This document shows positions 1 to 6,280 of a DNA stretch of 6,477 nucleotides, piece after piece. The position numbers were made by a program, and so were the translations under genes. The stretch covers positions 1-6,477 of the forward strand of contig JAHEDB010000130.1 of assembly GCA_024641465.1 (NCBI GenBank), given 5' to 3'. How positions within the stretch are numbered: position 1 is the stretch's first letter; the number at the start of each line of letters is the position of its first letter. The notes under the pieces were generated by a model. The model was not told the DNA's origin. It searched no databases and saw only the letters and a list, made by a program, of their open reading frames with translations. The DNA is from Chromatiales bacterium (lineage in GTDB: Bacteria; Pseudomonadota; Gammaproteobacteria; UBA6429; Thiohalophilaceae).

Positions 1-2
1 CC

Positions 3-878
3 GGTCTGGAGCTGGATGAGGGTGCGGCCCTCAACCCCATTCATTGCAGGGGCTGGTACCGGTTGGAAGATGATGTCGACGAACGCCGCTACCGTGACTG
101 GAAACCGGAAGGCCACGGCACCCTCAACCTGACCGACGCCATTGCCGAATCCTGCGATGTGTTTTTTTATAACCTGTCCTATAACCTGGGCATTGACCGT
201 ATCTACCAATATCTAACAGCCTTTGGCCTGGGTAAAAAAACCGGCATCGATCTGGAAGGGGAAATGAGCGGCGTGATTCCCAACAAGGAGTGGAAACGGC
301 GTAACTACAATGAAATCTGGTATCCCGGTGAAACCCTGATCAATGGTATCGGTCAGGGATTTATGCTGACCACCCCTTTGCAGCTGGCCAGTTTTACCGC
401 CGCCCTGAGCGAGGTCGGCAAACGGGTCAAACCCGTCATACTCAAGGCGACCCAGGACCCCATGACCAAGGCGATTCAACCCGTGGAGCCAGCGCTACTT
501 CCCTCGGTGCACCAGATCAAACTCAGTAACTGGGAAACCATCCTGCGGGCCATGCGCAAGGTCGTGCACGGCGCCAAGGGCACGGCGCGAGGCATCAGTT
601 ACGGCATGCCCTACCAGATGGCGGGCAAGACCGGGACGGCACAGGTGTTTGGCATCAAGGAAGGGGAAAAATACCATAAGGAAAAACTCAGTAAGAAACT
701 CCACGACCACGCCCTGTTTATCGGCTTTGCCCCATTTGACAAACCCCGTATCGCCATCTCGGTGATTATCGAAAATGGCGGTGGCGGGGGCTCGGTGGCG
801 GCGCCGATCGTCCGTAAGGCGCTGGACTACTATTTGCTAGGAAAATCCAATGAACCTATCTCACTCAAGCAGCCTTGA
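3..878 (+). CDS. mrdA: Penicillin-binding protein 2 (PBP2), C-terminal part, truncated at the left window edge
   Basis: PBP2 is the class B D,D-transpeptidase of the elongation machinery. It cross-links peptidoglycan in the periplasm together with RodA. The reading frame is open from base 3 to the TGA at 876-878 (291 residues), and resemblance to E. coli PBP2 runs to the window edge, so the gene starts upstream. The TTG at 63 is not a start. Visible transpeptidase motifs are the SxN-equivalent Ser-Cys-Asp at 150-158 (E. coli PBP2 has Ser-Ala-Asp) and the KTGTAQVFG box, with KTG at 627-635. Other PBP2-like stretches are RYRDWK, GHGTLN, the GIGQG block near 348-362 and ENGGGGG near 771-791. The catalytic SxxK lies outside the window and cannot be checked. 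The gene overlaps rodA by 29 bp. Family assignment is very secure; only the missing N-terminus is unknown. Confidence 0.97.
   Translation, partial: GLELDEGAALNPIHCRGWYRLEDDVDERRYRDWKPEGHGTLNLTDAIAESCDVFFYNLSYNLGIDRIYQYLTAFGLGKKTGIDLEGEMSGVIPNKEWKRRNYNEIWYPGETLINGIGQGFMLTTPLQLASFTAALSEVGKRVKPVILKATQDPMTKAIQPVEPALLPSVHQIKLSNWETILRAMRKVVHGAKGTARGISYGMPYQMAGKTGTAQVFGIKEGEKYHKEKLSKKLHDHALFIGFAPFDKPRIAISVIIENGGGGGSVAAPIVRKALDYYLLGKSNEPISLKQP
839..842 (+). promoter_or_regulatory. Ribosome binding site of rodA
   Basis: AGGA lies 7 nt before the ATG at 850, inside the 3' end of mrdA. It fixes the rodA start and shows that rodA has its own initiation signal despite overlapping mrdA. I see no other plausible in-frame start nearby. 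Confidence 0.7.
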
Positions 879-1989
879 TTTCGGCAGTGACGGCAAACTC
901 AGCGGTGGCGGTGGATTCCTGCAACGCATCCATCTGGATGCGCCCCTGCTGTTTGGCCTGTTAATCCTGTCGATCATTGGTCTGATCGTCCTGTATAGCG
1001 CCGGCGGCCAGGATATCGGTCTGATCCTGCGTCAGGTGCTGCGACTCCTGTTGGGCTTCATCATCATGCTGGCCATTGCCCAGATCCACCCATCGAGCCT
1101 GTCGCACTGGGCGCCGTGGATTTACGCGGCCGGGGTTCTGATGCTGATCATAGTGCTGACGCTCGGTGATATCGGTAAGGGCGCGCAGCGCTGGTTGAAC
1201 CTGGGCCTGTTTCGCTTTCAACCCTCCGAGGTGATGAAAATCGCCCTGCCCCTGATGATTGCCTACTATCTGGGTAACGCCCCCCTGCCGCCACGCACAT
1301 TACGCCTGTTGGCCTGTAGCATGATGTTAATTGTCCCCACCCTGCTGGTGGCCAAACAACCGGATCTGGGCACCGCGCTGTTGATCGCCTCCTCCGGCGT
1401 ATTCGCGCTGTTTCTGGCCGGGATTCGCTGGCGCCTGATCATTTCCATGCTGATCCTGCTGGCCGCCGCTACACCTTTTGCCTGGCATATGATGCACGAC
1501 TATCAACAACGCCGGGTGCTGACCTTTATCAACCCGGAGACGGATCCCCTCGGTGCCGGCTATCACATCATCCAGTCGACCATCGCCATCGGTTCCGGCG
1601 GTGTGTATGGCAAGGGCTGGTTGAACGGCACCCAGTCACATCTGGATTTTCTACCCGAACGATCCACGGATTTTATTTTTGCGGTACTGAGCGAAGAGTT
1701 TGGCCTGATCGGCGTGCTACTATTATTAGCAGTGTATTTATTTATAACGGCACGCGGCCTGTTGATCGCATCGCAGGCACAGGATACCTTCACACGCTTA
1801 CTGGCCGGCAGCCTGACCCTGACCTTCTTCGTATATATTTTTGTCAACATCGGCATGGTCAGCGGGCTAATGCCGGTGGTCGGGGTCCCCCTGCCGCTGA
1901 TCAGTTACGGCGGCACCTCCCTCGTCACCATTATGGCCGGTTTCGGGATCCTGATGTCGATTAAGACCAATCGCAAGCTGGTCGGTTAG
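850..1989 (+). CDS. rodA: RodA, SEDS-family peptidoglycan glycosyltransferase
   Basis: RodA polymerises lipid II into glycan strands at the inner membrane and pairs with PBP2. The 379-residue product (E. coli RodA has 370) has about ten hydrophobic segments, roughly at 32-50, 58-78, 88-106, 128-143, 153-168, 172-190, 192-212, 284-303, 317-339 and 348-370. SEDS signatures in order are GAQRWLNLG (111-119), FQPSE (123-127), KQPDLGTAL (169-177), DPLGAGYHIIQS (232-243) and LPERSTDFIF (268-277). They end with GVPLPLISYGG (345-355). Asp274 in LPERSTDF (codon 1669-1671) corresponds to the Asp essential for polymerase activity in studied RodA proteins. The cytoplasmic N-terminus before HLD is about ten residues longer than in E. 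coli and glycine-rich. The 29-bp overlap with mrdA suggests translational coupling. FtsW is the main alternative, but the mrdA neighbour and RodA-like sequence argue against it. Confidence 0.97.
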   Translation: MNLSHSSSLDFGSDGKLSGGGGFLQRIHLDAPLLFGLLILSIIGLIVLYSAGGQDIGLILRQVLRLLLGFIIMLAIAQIHPSSLSHWAPWIYAAGVLMLIIVLTLGDIGKGAQRWLNLGLFRFQPSEVMKIALPLMIAYYLGNAPLPPRTLRLLACSMMLIVPTLLVAKQPDLGTALLIASSGVFALFLAGIRWRLIISMLILLAAATPFAWHMMHDYQQRRVLTFINPETDPLGAGYHIIQSTIAIGSGGVYGKGWLNGTQSHLDFLPERSTDFIFAVLSEEFGLIGVLLLLAVYLFITARGLLIASQAQDTFTRLLAGSLTLTFFVYIFVNIGMVSGLMPVVGVPLPLISYGGTSLVTIMAGFGILMSIKTNRKLVG

Positions 1990-2004
1990 CTGGATAAAGT
2001 GGAA

Positions 2005-2997
2005 ATGATTCAAACAAAATTTATAAAGTACTGTCTGTTCGCCCATCTCGCCCTGTGGTCATTCAGCCCTGCCCAGGCCTCCACCCAGGCGGTCGATAAG
2101 CAGGAGATACAACGCTTTATCGATGAAATGGCCCGCCAGCACAAATTCAAACGCGATGAGTTGCAGGGACTGCTCGATAACGCCCATATCCATCAAAGCA
2201 TCCTCGATGCCATCTCGCGCCCGGCTGAGGCCAAGCCCTGGTATAAATACCGCACCATCTTTCTCAATCCCGCGCGCATCAACGGCGGCGTCAAATTCTG
2301 GAACGATAATGCGCTGACCCTGAAAAAGGCCAGCGAGCAATATGGCGTCCCAGCGGAGATCATGGTGGCCATCATCGGCGTCGAAACCCGCTACGGCCGG
2401 CACAAGGGCACCTTCCCGGTCATCGACTCGTTGGCCACCCTGGCCTTTGCCTATCCGCCGCGCAGTGAATTCTTCCGCAGTGAATTAAAACAATATCTGC
2501 TCATGACCCGCGAAGAAAAGATCGACCCCCTCAAACAACTGGGGTCCTATGCCGGTGCCATGGGCATGCCGCAATTCATCTCCAGCAGTTTCCGCAGTTA
2601 CGCGGTGGACTTTGATGGTGACGGCTACCGCGACCTGTGGAACAACCCGGCGGATGCCATCGGCAGCGTGGCGAATTATTTCAAACGGCACGGCTGGAAA
2701 AAAGACCAGCCGGTGGTGGCATCCGTCACCACGAAGGGAAAAAAATACAAAAAACTCATTGGCGCCAATCTCAATCCGAGTTGGTCATACCTCAAGCTCC
2801 GCCAGCACGGTGTGCATTTTAAGAAAAAATACCCGGCAGATCTGAAAGGCGTGCTGCTCGAACTCGATTCCGGGACCAAACAGCCGGAATACTGGGTCGG
2901 TTGGCAAAACTTTTACGTGATTTCGCGGTATAATCACAGTGCGCATTATTCCATGGCCGTTTATCAACTGGCACAGGAGATACGTAAACAGCGCTAG
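2005..2997 (+). CDS. mltB: MltB-family lytic murein transglycosylase without a lipobox
   Basis: Lytic transglycosylases cleave the MurNAc-GlcNAc bond in the periplasm with 1,6-anhydro product formation. The 330-residue product matches E. coli MltB/Slt35 along its length. The catalytic Glu lies in VAIIGVETRYGR (Glu127, codon 2383-2385). Further matches are GAMGMPQFISSS (184-195), an EF-hand-like Asp-rich loop DFDGDGYRD (202-210, bases 2608-2634) and the C-terminal YNHSAHYSMAVYQL (309-322). The N-terminus looks like a type I signal peptide (Lys-containing start, hydrophobic core, SPAQA then Ser, cut after about residue 25). The only Cys there, Cys10, follows IKY and is not a lipobox. ATG at 2005 is preferred because GGA at 1992-1994 is 10 nt away. 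A GTG at 1999 would add two residues but leaves only 4 nt. The gene follows rodA after 15 bp. It could also be called an SltB-type soluble MltB homologue. Confidence 0.93.
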   Translation: MIQTKFIKYCLFAHLALWSFSPAQASTQAVDKQEIQRFIDEMARQHKFKRDELQGLLDNAHIHQSILDAISRPAEAKPWYKYRTIFLNPARINGGVKFWNDNALTLKKASEQYGVPAEIMVAIIGVETRYGRHKGTFPVIDSLATLAFAYPPRSEFFRSELKQYLLMTREEKIDPLKQLGSYAGAMGMPQFISSSFRSYAVDFDGDGYRDLWNNPADAIGSVANYFKRHGWKKDQPVVASVTTKGKKYKKLIGANLNPSWSYLKLRQHGVHFKKKYPADLKGVLLELDSGTKQPEYWVGWQNFYVISRYNHSAHYSMAVYQLAQEIRKQR

Positions 2998-3026
2998 TCT
3001 TTTAATTATCAGCAACTGTAACTATC

Positions 3027-3881
3027 ATGCCACGCAAAAATATTAAGACCCTTGCCTGTATTCTCACCCCCCTGCTGCTCTCAGCCAGTTGTACCTCCTC
3101 CCGCTATGCCATGCGCGAGGACCGTGCCCCACAGGGTGAGATCGATGTCAGCAACATTTCCGATGCCGTACCGCGCGCCGAGCCACGCAGCAAATATGGA
3201 AATCCCGTCTCCTATGTCGTCAGCGGTCGCAAATATCATGTTATGCAGACCGCTGAAGGCTTTCGGCAACGTGGTATCGCCTCCTGGTATGGCAGCAAAT
3301 TCCACGGCCATCGCACCTCCAGTGGCGAGCCCTATAATATGTACCACATGACGGCGGCGCATAAGACCCTGCCCCTGCCAAGCTATGTCAGGGTCACCAA
3401 TCTTGAGAATCATCAGAGCATCGTTGTGCGGGTCAATGACCGCGGCCCTTTTCATGAAAACCGCATTATCGATTTATCCTACGCCGCGGCCAAAAAACTC
3501 GAGATCACCGGCCAGGGCACCGGCATGGTGGAGATCACCTATATCGATCCACGACAAAAACCCGCCAGGGCCCGTGTCGCCGCCATCGGCAATAAATCGG
3601 CCAATAAACACACCTCCGACAAGGAAACGGCCGCCAAAGAAAAGGTTCCATTACGCATGTATCTGCAGGTAGGCGCCTTTGCCGATCGCAGCAATGCCGA
3701 GCAATTGCGTGAACGTGTTGCCGGTATCCTGGCAAATGGTGAAATCAATACCGGCTATAATATAGAAAACAAACTCTACCGCGTGCGGATCGGCCCACTG
3801 GCCAGTGTCGATGAGGCCGACAAACTGGTTGAGAAACTCACCAAATCGGGTATCGACGAACCCAGTATTGTGATCGATTAA
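3027..3881 (+). CDS. rlpA: RlpA, septal-ring lipoprotein with double-psi beta-barrel and SPOR domain
   Basis: RlpA proteins sit at division sites. In Pseudomonas aeruginosa RlpA is a lytic transglycosylase that cuts glycan strands lacking stem peptides. The 284-residue product begins with a lipoprotein signal: Lys/Arg start, hydrophobic core and LSASC, with Cys22 as the expected lipidated residue. The double-psi barrel spans about 80-172 (GIASWYG, FHGHRTSSGE, TAAHKTLP, VRVNDRGPF, RIIDLS). Glu101, His112 and Asp138 are good candidates for the active site; the 26-residue His-Asp spacing equals that of His131 and Asp157 in P. aeruginosa RlpA. A Lys/Ala-rich linker (about 175-208) leads to a SPOR domain (about 209-283), which in this family binds denuded glycan. 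Ser at -3 is a slightly unusual lipobox residue. The ATG at 3027 is the only start before an in-frame stop at 3003-3005, although no clear Shine-Dalgarno sequence precedes it. Enzymatic activity is inferred. Confidence 0.95.
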   Translation: MPRKNIKTLACILTPLLLSASCTSSRYAMREDRAPQGEIDVSNISDAVPRAEPRSKYGNPVSYVVSGRKYHVMQTAEGFRQRGIASWYGSKFHGHRTSSGEPYNMYHMTAAHKTLPLPSYVRVTNLENHQSIVVRVNDRGPFHENRIIDLSYAAAKKLEITGQGTGMVEITYIDPRQKPARARVAAIGNKSANKHTSDKETAAKEKVPLRMYLQVGAFADRSNAEQLRERVAGILANGEINTGYNIENKLYRVRIGPLASVDEADKLVEKLTKSGIDEPSIVID

Positions 3882-3889
3882 CTATCGCC

Positions 3890-3905
3890 TTGCTGATCTC
3901 AGCAA
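3890..3905. repeat. Inverted repeat in the rlpA-dacA gap
   Basis: TTGCTGATCTCAGCAA is a perfect palindrome with 7-bp arms (3890-3896 and 3899-3905), realistically a 6-bp stem with a 4-nt loop. It starts 9 bases after the rlpA stop. The bases that follow are AT-rich but contain no run of T, so a standard intrinsic terminator is not supported. It could be a weak RNA hairpin or a protein-binding palindrome; the sequence alone cannot decide. Confidence 0.5.
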
Positions 3906-3939
3906 ACATTCTAATTTCTAATACAGGTAACTTTTGACA

Positions 3940-5091
3940 ATGACTTACAGACACATAAACGGCCTGCTGCTAAGCATATTGCTGGCATTATTTACCTTCA
4001 CCACCCATGCCGCTGTCGAGCTGGTTCCCGCCCCACCCAATATCAATGCCAAGGCCTATCTGTTGATGGATTTTCACAGTGGCCGCATCCTGGCGGAACA
4101 GGATATCGATAAACGGATCGAGCCTGCCAGTCTGACCAAACTCATGACCGCCTATGCCGTGTTGTACGAAATCAAGAATGGCAGCATCAAACTGGATGAT
4201 GAGGTCAAGATCAGTGAAACCGCCTGGCGCATGAAGGGCTCGAGGATGTTCGTCGAGGTCAATACCCGCGTCCCGGTCAAACAGCTGATGATGGGCATGA
4301 TCGTTCAGTCCGGCAATGACGCCACCGTCGCGCTGGCCGAGCACACCGCCGGTAGTGAGGACGCCTTCGCCAGCCTGATGAACAAGCATGCAAGCAATCT
4401 GGGCATGGTCAACACCAATTTTACCAACAGCACCGGCTGGCCAAATCGCAATCACTACACCACGGTGCGTGACCTGTCGATCCTGGCCCGCGCCATGATC
4501 CGGGAGTTCCCCAAGTATTATCCCTGGTACAGCACCAAGGAATTTACCTACAACAAGATCACCCAGAGCAACCGCAACCTGCTGTTGTGGCGTGACGAAC
4601 GGGTCGATGGCATGAAGACCGGCCACACCGATTCCGCCGGTTTTTGCCTGATCACCTCGGCCAAGGAAAAGGCCATGCGCCTGATCACCATTGTCGCCGG
4701 CACCAACTCCGAGAATGCCCGCGCCCGCGCCAGCCAGAGCCTGCTCAACTACGGGTTTCGTTTTTACGATACCTTTCTTTTTCAGGGCAGCGATGAACCC
4801 GTCACCGTGTCCCGTCTGTGGAAGGGTGAGAGTGACAAGCTGCCGCTGGGCCTGACCGAACCCTTGTTCATCACCACCCCGCGGGGCATGAAGGACAAGG
4901 TGGTCAGCGAAATCAAACTGGATGATGAAACCATTACCGCGCCGGTCAGCAAGGGCAAACGCTACGGTCAGATCGAGATCAAACTGGGCAACAAGGTCAT
5001 CGCCCAGCGTCCCCTGGTCGCCATGCAGGACATTGCCAGCGGTGGGCTGTTCTCGCGTACCATTGACTACGTCATGATGTGGTTCAATTAA
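3940..5091 (+). CDS. dacA: D-alanyl-D-alanine carboxypeptidase, PBP5 family (DacA)
   Basis: DacA removes the terminal D-Ala from peptidoglycan pentapeptides on the outer face of the inner membrane, limiting the donors available for cross-linking. The 383-residue product has a signal peptide cut near THA (residue 24). Its penicilloyl-serine domain shows SLTK (Ser64 nucleophile, Lys67), SGN (124-126) and KTG (226-228, in VDGMKTGHTDSAG). A beta-rich PBP5 C-terminal domain (about 277-367) follows, then a short amphipathic tail ending IDYVMMWFN, the expected membrane anchor. Thr129 in SGNDATVA replaces the Cys found in E. coli PBP5 (SGNDACVA). The start is slightly ambiguous: AGG at 3925-3927 is 12 nt from this ATG and 6 nt from a TTG at 3934. 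I chose ATG by codon preference; the mature protein is unaffected. E. coli dacC and dacD products share these motifs, so the paralogue name rests on the rlpA/ybeD/lipB neighbours. Confidence 0.96.
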   Translation: MTYRHINGLLLSILLALFTFTTHAAVELVPAPPNINAKAYLLMDFHSGRILAEQDIDKRIEPASLTKLMTAYAVLYEIKNGSIKLDDEVKISETAWRMKGSRMFVEVNTRVPVKQLMMGMIVQSGNDATVALAEHTAGSEDAFASLMNKHASNLGMVNTNFTNSTGWPNRNHYTTVRDLSILARAMIREFPKYYPWYSTKEFTYNKITQSNRNLLLWRDERVDGMKTGHTDSAGFCLITSAKEKAMRLITIVAGTNSENARARASQSLLNYGFRFYDTFLFQGSDEPVTVSRLWKGESDKLPLGLTEPLFITTPRGMKDKVVSEIKLDDETITAPVSKGKRYGQIEIKLGNKVIAQRPLVAMQDIASGGLFSRTIDYVMMWFN

Positions 5092-5109
5092 GCGGCGCAA
5101 TTTGCCGCT
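5091..5109. repeat. GC-rich inverted repeat at the dacA stop codon
   Basis: AGCGGC (5091-5096) and GCCGCT (5104-5109) form a perfect 6-bp stem around a 7-nt loop. The first base is the last base of the dacA TAA. No T-run follows on the + strand, so a Rho-independent terminator is not supported. It may form an intercistronic mRNA hairpin that protects or partly insulates the upstream message. It lies 22 bp before the aminotransferase start. Confidence 0.5.
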
Positions 5110-5131
5110 AGCCGATGTCTGAGCCAATTCC

Positions 5132-5992
5132 ATGCCTGAGCAAATCGTCTTCCTCAATGATGAATTTCTGCCGCTGTCGCAGGCCAAAGTCTCCGTGCTG
5201 GATCGCGGCTTTGTGTTCGGTGATGGGGTGTATGAGGTCATCCCGGCCTACGGCGGCCAGCTGTTCCGCATCGATGAACACCTGCGCCGCCTGCAGGACA
5301 GCCTGGATGCTATTCGCCTGCCCAACCCACATGACCGCTCGCAGTGGCTGGCAATCCTCAACCGTCTGCTGACACAACACGGCGGCGACGACCAGTCGGT
5401 CTACCTGCAACTCACCCGTGGCGTGGCGCCGCGCGACCACGCCTTCCCGAAACATATCCAGCCGACGGTGTTTGCCATGGCCAATCGCATGGAGCCGACC
5501 GATCCGCAATATTTGCAACAGGGTATCGCCGCGGTCAGTCTGCCGGACAGTCGCTGGCAACACTGTAATATCAAGGGCATCTCCCTGCTGGCCGGTGTGC
5601 TGCTGCGCCAACAGGCCGAGGATCAACAGGCCATGGAGGCCATCCTGATCCGTGACGGACAGGTCACCGAGGGGGCGGCCAGTAATATCTTTATCGTCGA
5701 GCAGGGCGTGATTAAAACACCGCCCAAGGGACAACACCTGCTACCCGGCATCACCCGCGACCTGCTGGTCGAACTGGCACAGCAAAACCAGCTGGCCGTC
5801 AGCGAGACCACCGTCAGTGAACAGGCGCTGCTAGCGGCCGATGAAATCTGGCTCAGCAGTTCCGGCCGCGAACTGCTGCCCGTCACCACCCTCAATCATC
5901 GCCCGGTGGGGACAGGCAAACCCGGCCCACTGTGGCAAACGATGTATACTCTGTTTCAGGCCTGCAAGGCGCAGCTGCGCAAACCCGCCTGA
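5132..5992 (+). CDS. dat: D-amino acid aminotransferase (D-alanine transaminase), PLP fold type IV
   Basis: This cytoplasmic PLP enzyme family moves the amino group between D-Ala and 2-oxoglutarate, giving D-Glu and pyruvate, with broad D-amino acid range. The 286-residue product aligns with the Bacillus enzyme at a constant +3 offset. Lys148 in CNIKGISLL is the PLP Schiff-base lysine (Lys145 there). Glu180 in TEGAASN contacts the PLP ring nitrogen (Glu177). Tyr34, Arg101 and His103 match Tyr31, Arg98 and His100, which bind the substrate carboxylate and favour D-substrates. The RGVAPRDHAFP block (96-106) and FGDGVYEV (29-36) carry these residues. That pattern argues against branched-chain aminotransferase or aminodeoxychorismate lyase, the related alternatives. 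It lies 40 bp after dacA and 14 bp before ybeD, so it is probably co-transcribed. The ATG at 5132 matches family N-termini but lacks a clear Shine-Dalgarno sequence. Substrate use is inferred from residues. Confidence 0.92.
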   Translation: MPEQIVFLNDEFLPLSQAKVSVLDRGFVFGDGVYEVIPAYGGQLFRIDEHLRRLQDSLDAIRLPNPHDRSQWLAILNRLLTQHGGDDQSVYLQLTRGVAPRDHAFPKHIQPTVFAMANRMEPTDPQYLQQGIAAVSLPDSRWQHCNIKGISLLAGVLLRQQAEDQQAMEAILIRDGQVTEGAASNIFIVEQGVIKTPPKGQHLLPGITRDLLVELAQQNQLAVSETTVSEQALLAADEIWLSSSGRELLPVTTLNHRPVGTGKPGPLWQTMYTLFQACKAQLRKPA

Positions 5993-5996
5993 CATC

Positions 5997-6000
5997 GGAG
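5997..6000 (+). promoter_or_regulatory. Ribosome binding site of ybeD
   Basis: GGAG lies 6 nt before the ATG at 6007, just past the aminotransferase stop. It supports 6007 as the start and argues against a longer frame beginning at 5932 inside the upstream gene. Confidence 0.7.
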
Positions 6001-6006
6001 CCCATC

Positions 6007-6270
6007 ATGACCGACGACACCCTGCTCGAATTTCCCTGTGATTTTCCCATCAAGATCATGGGTGACAATAATGCCGAATTTGAGGCCGAGATCATCCGTA
6101 TCGTCCGCCAGCATGTACCCGACCTCGGTGAAGGGGCCGTCCGCCAACGCCCCAGTGGCAAGGGTAATTATCTGTCTATCACGGTCACCATTCGTGCCGA
6201 AAGCAAGACCCAGCTCGACGCCCTGTATCGGGAACTGACCGCCTGTGTGCTGACCAAAATGGTTCTCTAA
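6007..6270 (+). CDS. ybeD: YbeD family protein (DUF493)
   Basis: This is a small protein of unknown function. The 87-residue product has exactly the length of E. coli YbeD and shares its landmarks: LLEFP near the start (6-10), MG (18-19), a central SGKGNYLSITVTI (50-62) and the C-terminal KMVL. The E. coli protein has an alpha/beta fold resembling ACT-type regulatory domains, and the gene lies between dacA and lipB there too. A regulatory link to lipoate synthesis has been suggested from position and fold, but nothing in this sequence tests it. No signal peptide or membrane segment is visible, so it should be cytoplasmic. It starts 14 bp after the aminotransferase and ends 10 bp before lipB, consistent with one transcript. 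Confidence 0.93.
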   Translation: MTDDTLLEFPCDFPIKIMGDNNAEFEAEIIRIVRQHVPDLGEGAVRQRPSGKGNYLSITVTIRAESKTQLDALYRELTACVLTKMVL

Positions 6271-6280
6271 CACAGTAACA

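Noticed and set aside
777..920. Repeated GGTGGCGG-like strings at the mrdA end and rodA start
   Set aside because: They encode Gly-rich segments in different frames; the PBP2 one corresponds to the conserved ENGG region. No unit of constant length is repeated.
2739..2745. A7 run in mltB in the phase of a -1 slippery heptamer
   Set aside because: It encodes Lys-Lys in a Lys-rich surface stretch, a -1 shift meets a stop about 25 codons later, and the zero frame continues with conserved C-terminal MltB sequence. No reason to think it is programmed.
3009..3026. TCAGCAA and AACTATC occur in both the mltB-rlpA gap and the rlpA-dacA gap
   Set aside because: Each match is only 7 bases, the order and spacing differ between gaps, and chance similarity in AT-rich spacers is enough to explain it.
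3934..3939. TTGACA, identical to the sigma-70 -35 consensus, directly before the dacA ATG
   Set aside because: A matching -10 would have to lie inside the dacA coding sequence near 3957-3962, where the bases are GC-rich and unlike TATAAT. A start there could not serve dacA.
3988..5241. A 417-codon open frame on the - strand covering almost all of dacA and the start of dat
   Set aside because: It lies antisense to two genes with complete catalytic motifs, and its translation shows no recognisable domain. Long antisense frames arise easily from GC-rich codon use with few reverse-strand stops.
5108..5737. A 209-codon open frame on the - strand across dat
   Set aside because: It is antisense to the well-supported aminotransferase and its translation has no family resemblance.
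5932..6006. A 25-codon N-terminal extension of YbeD
   Set aside because: It overlaps the end of dat, lacks family resemblance, and the GGAG at 5997-6000 plus exact YbeD length point to the ATG at 6007.
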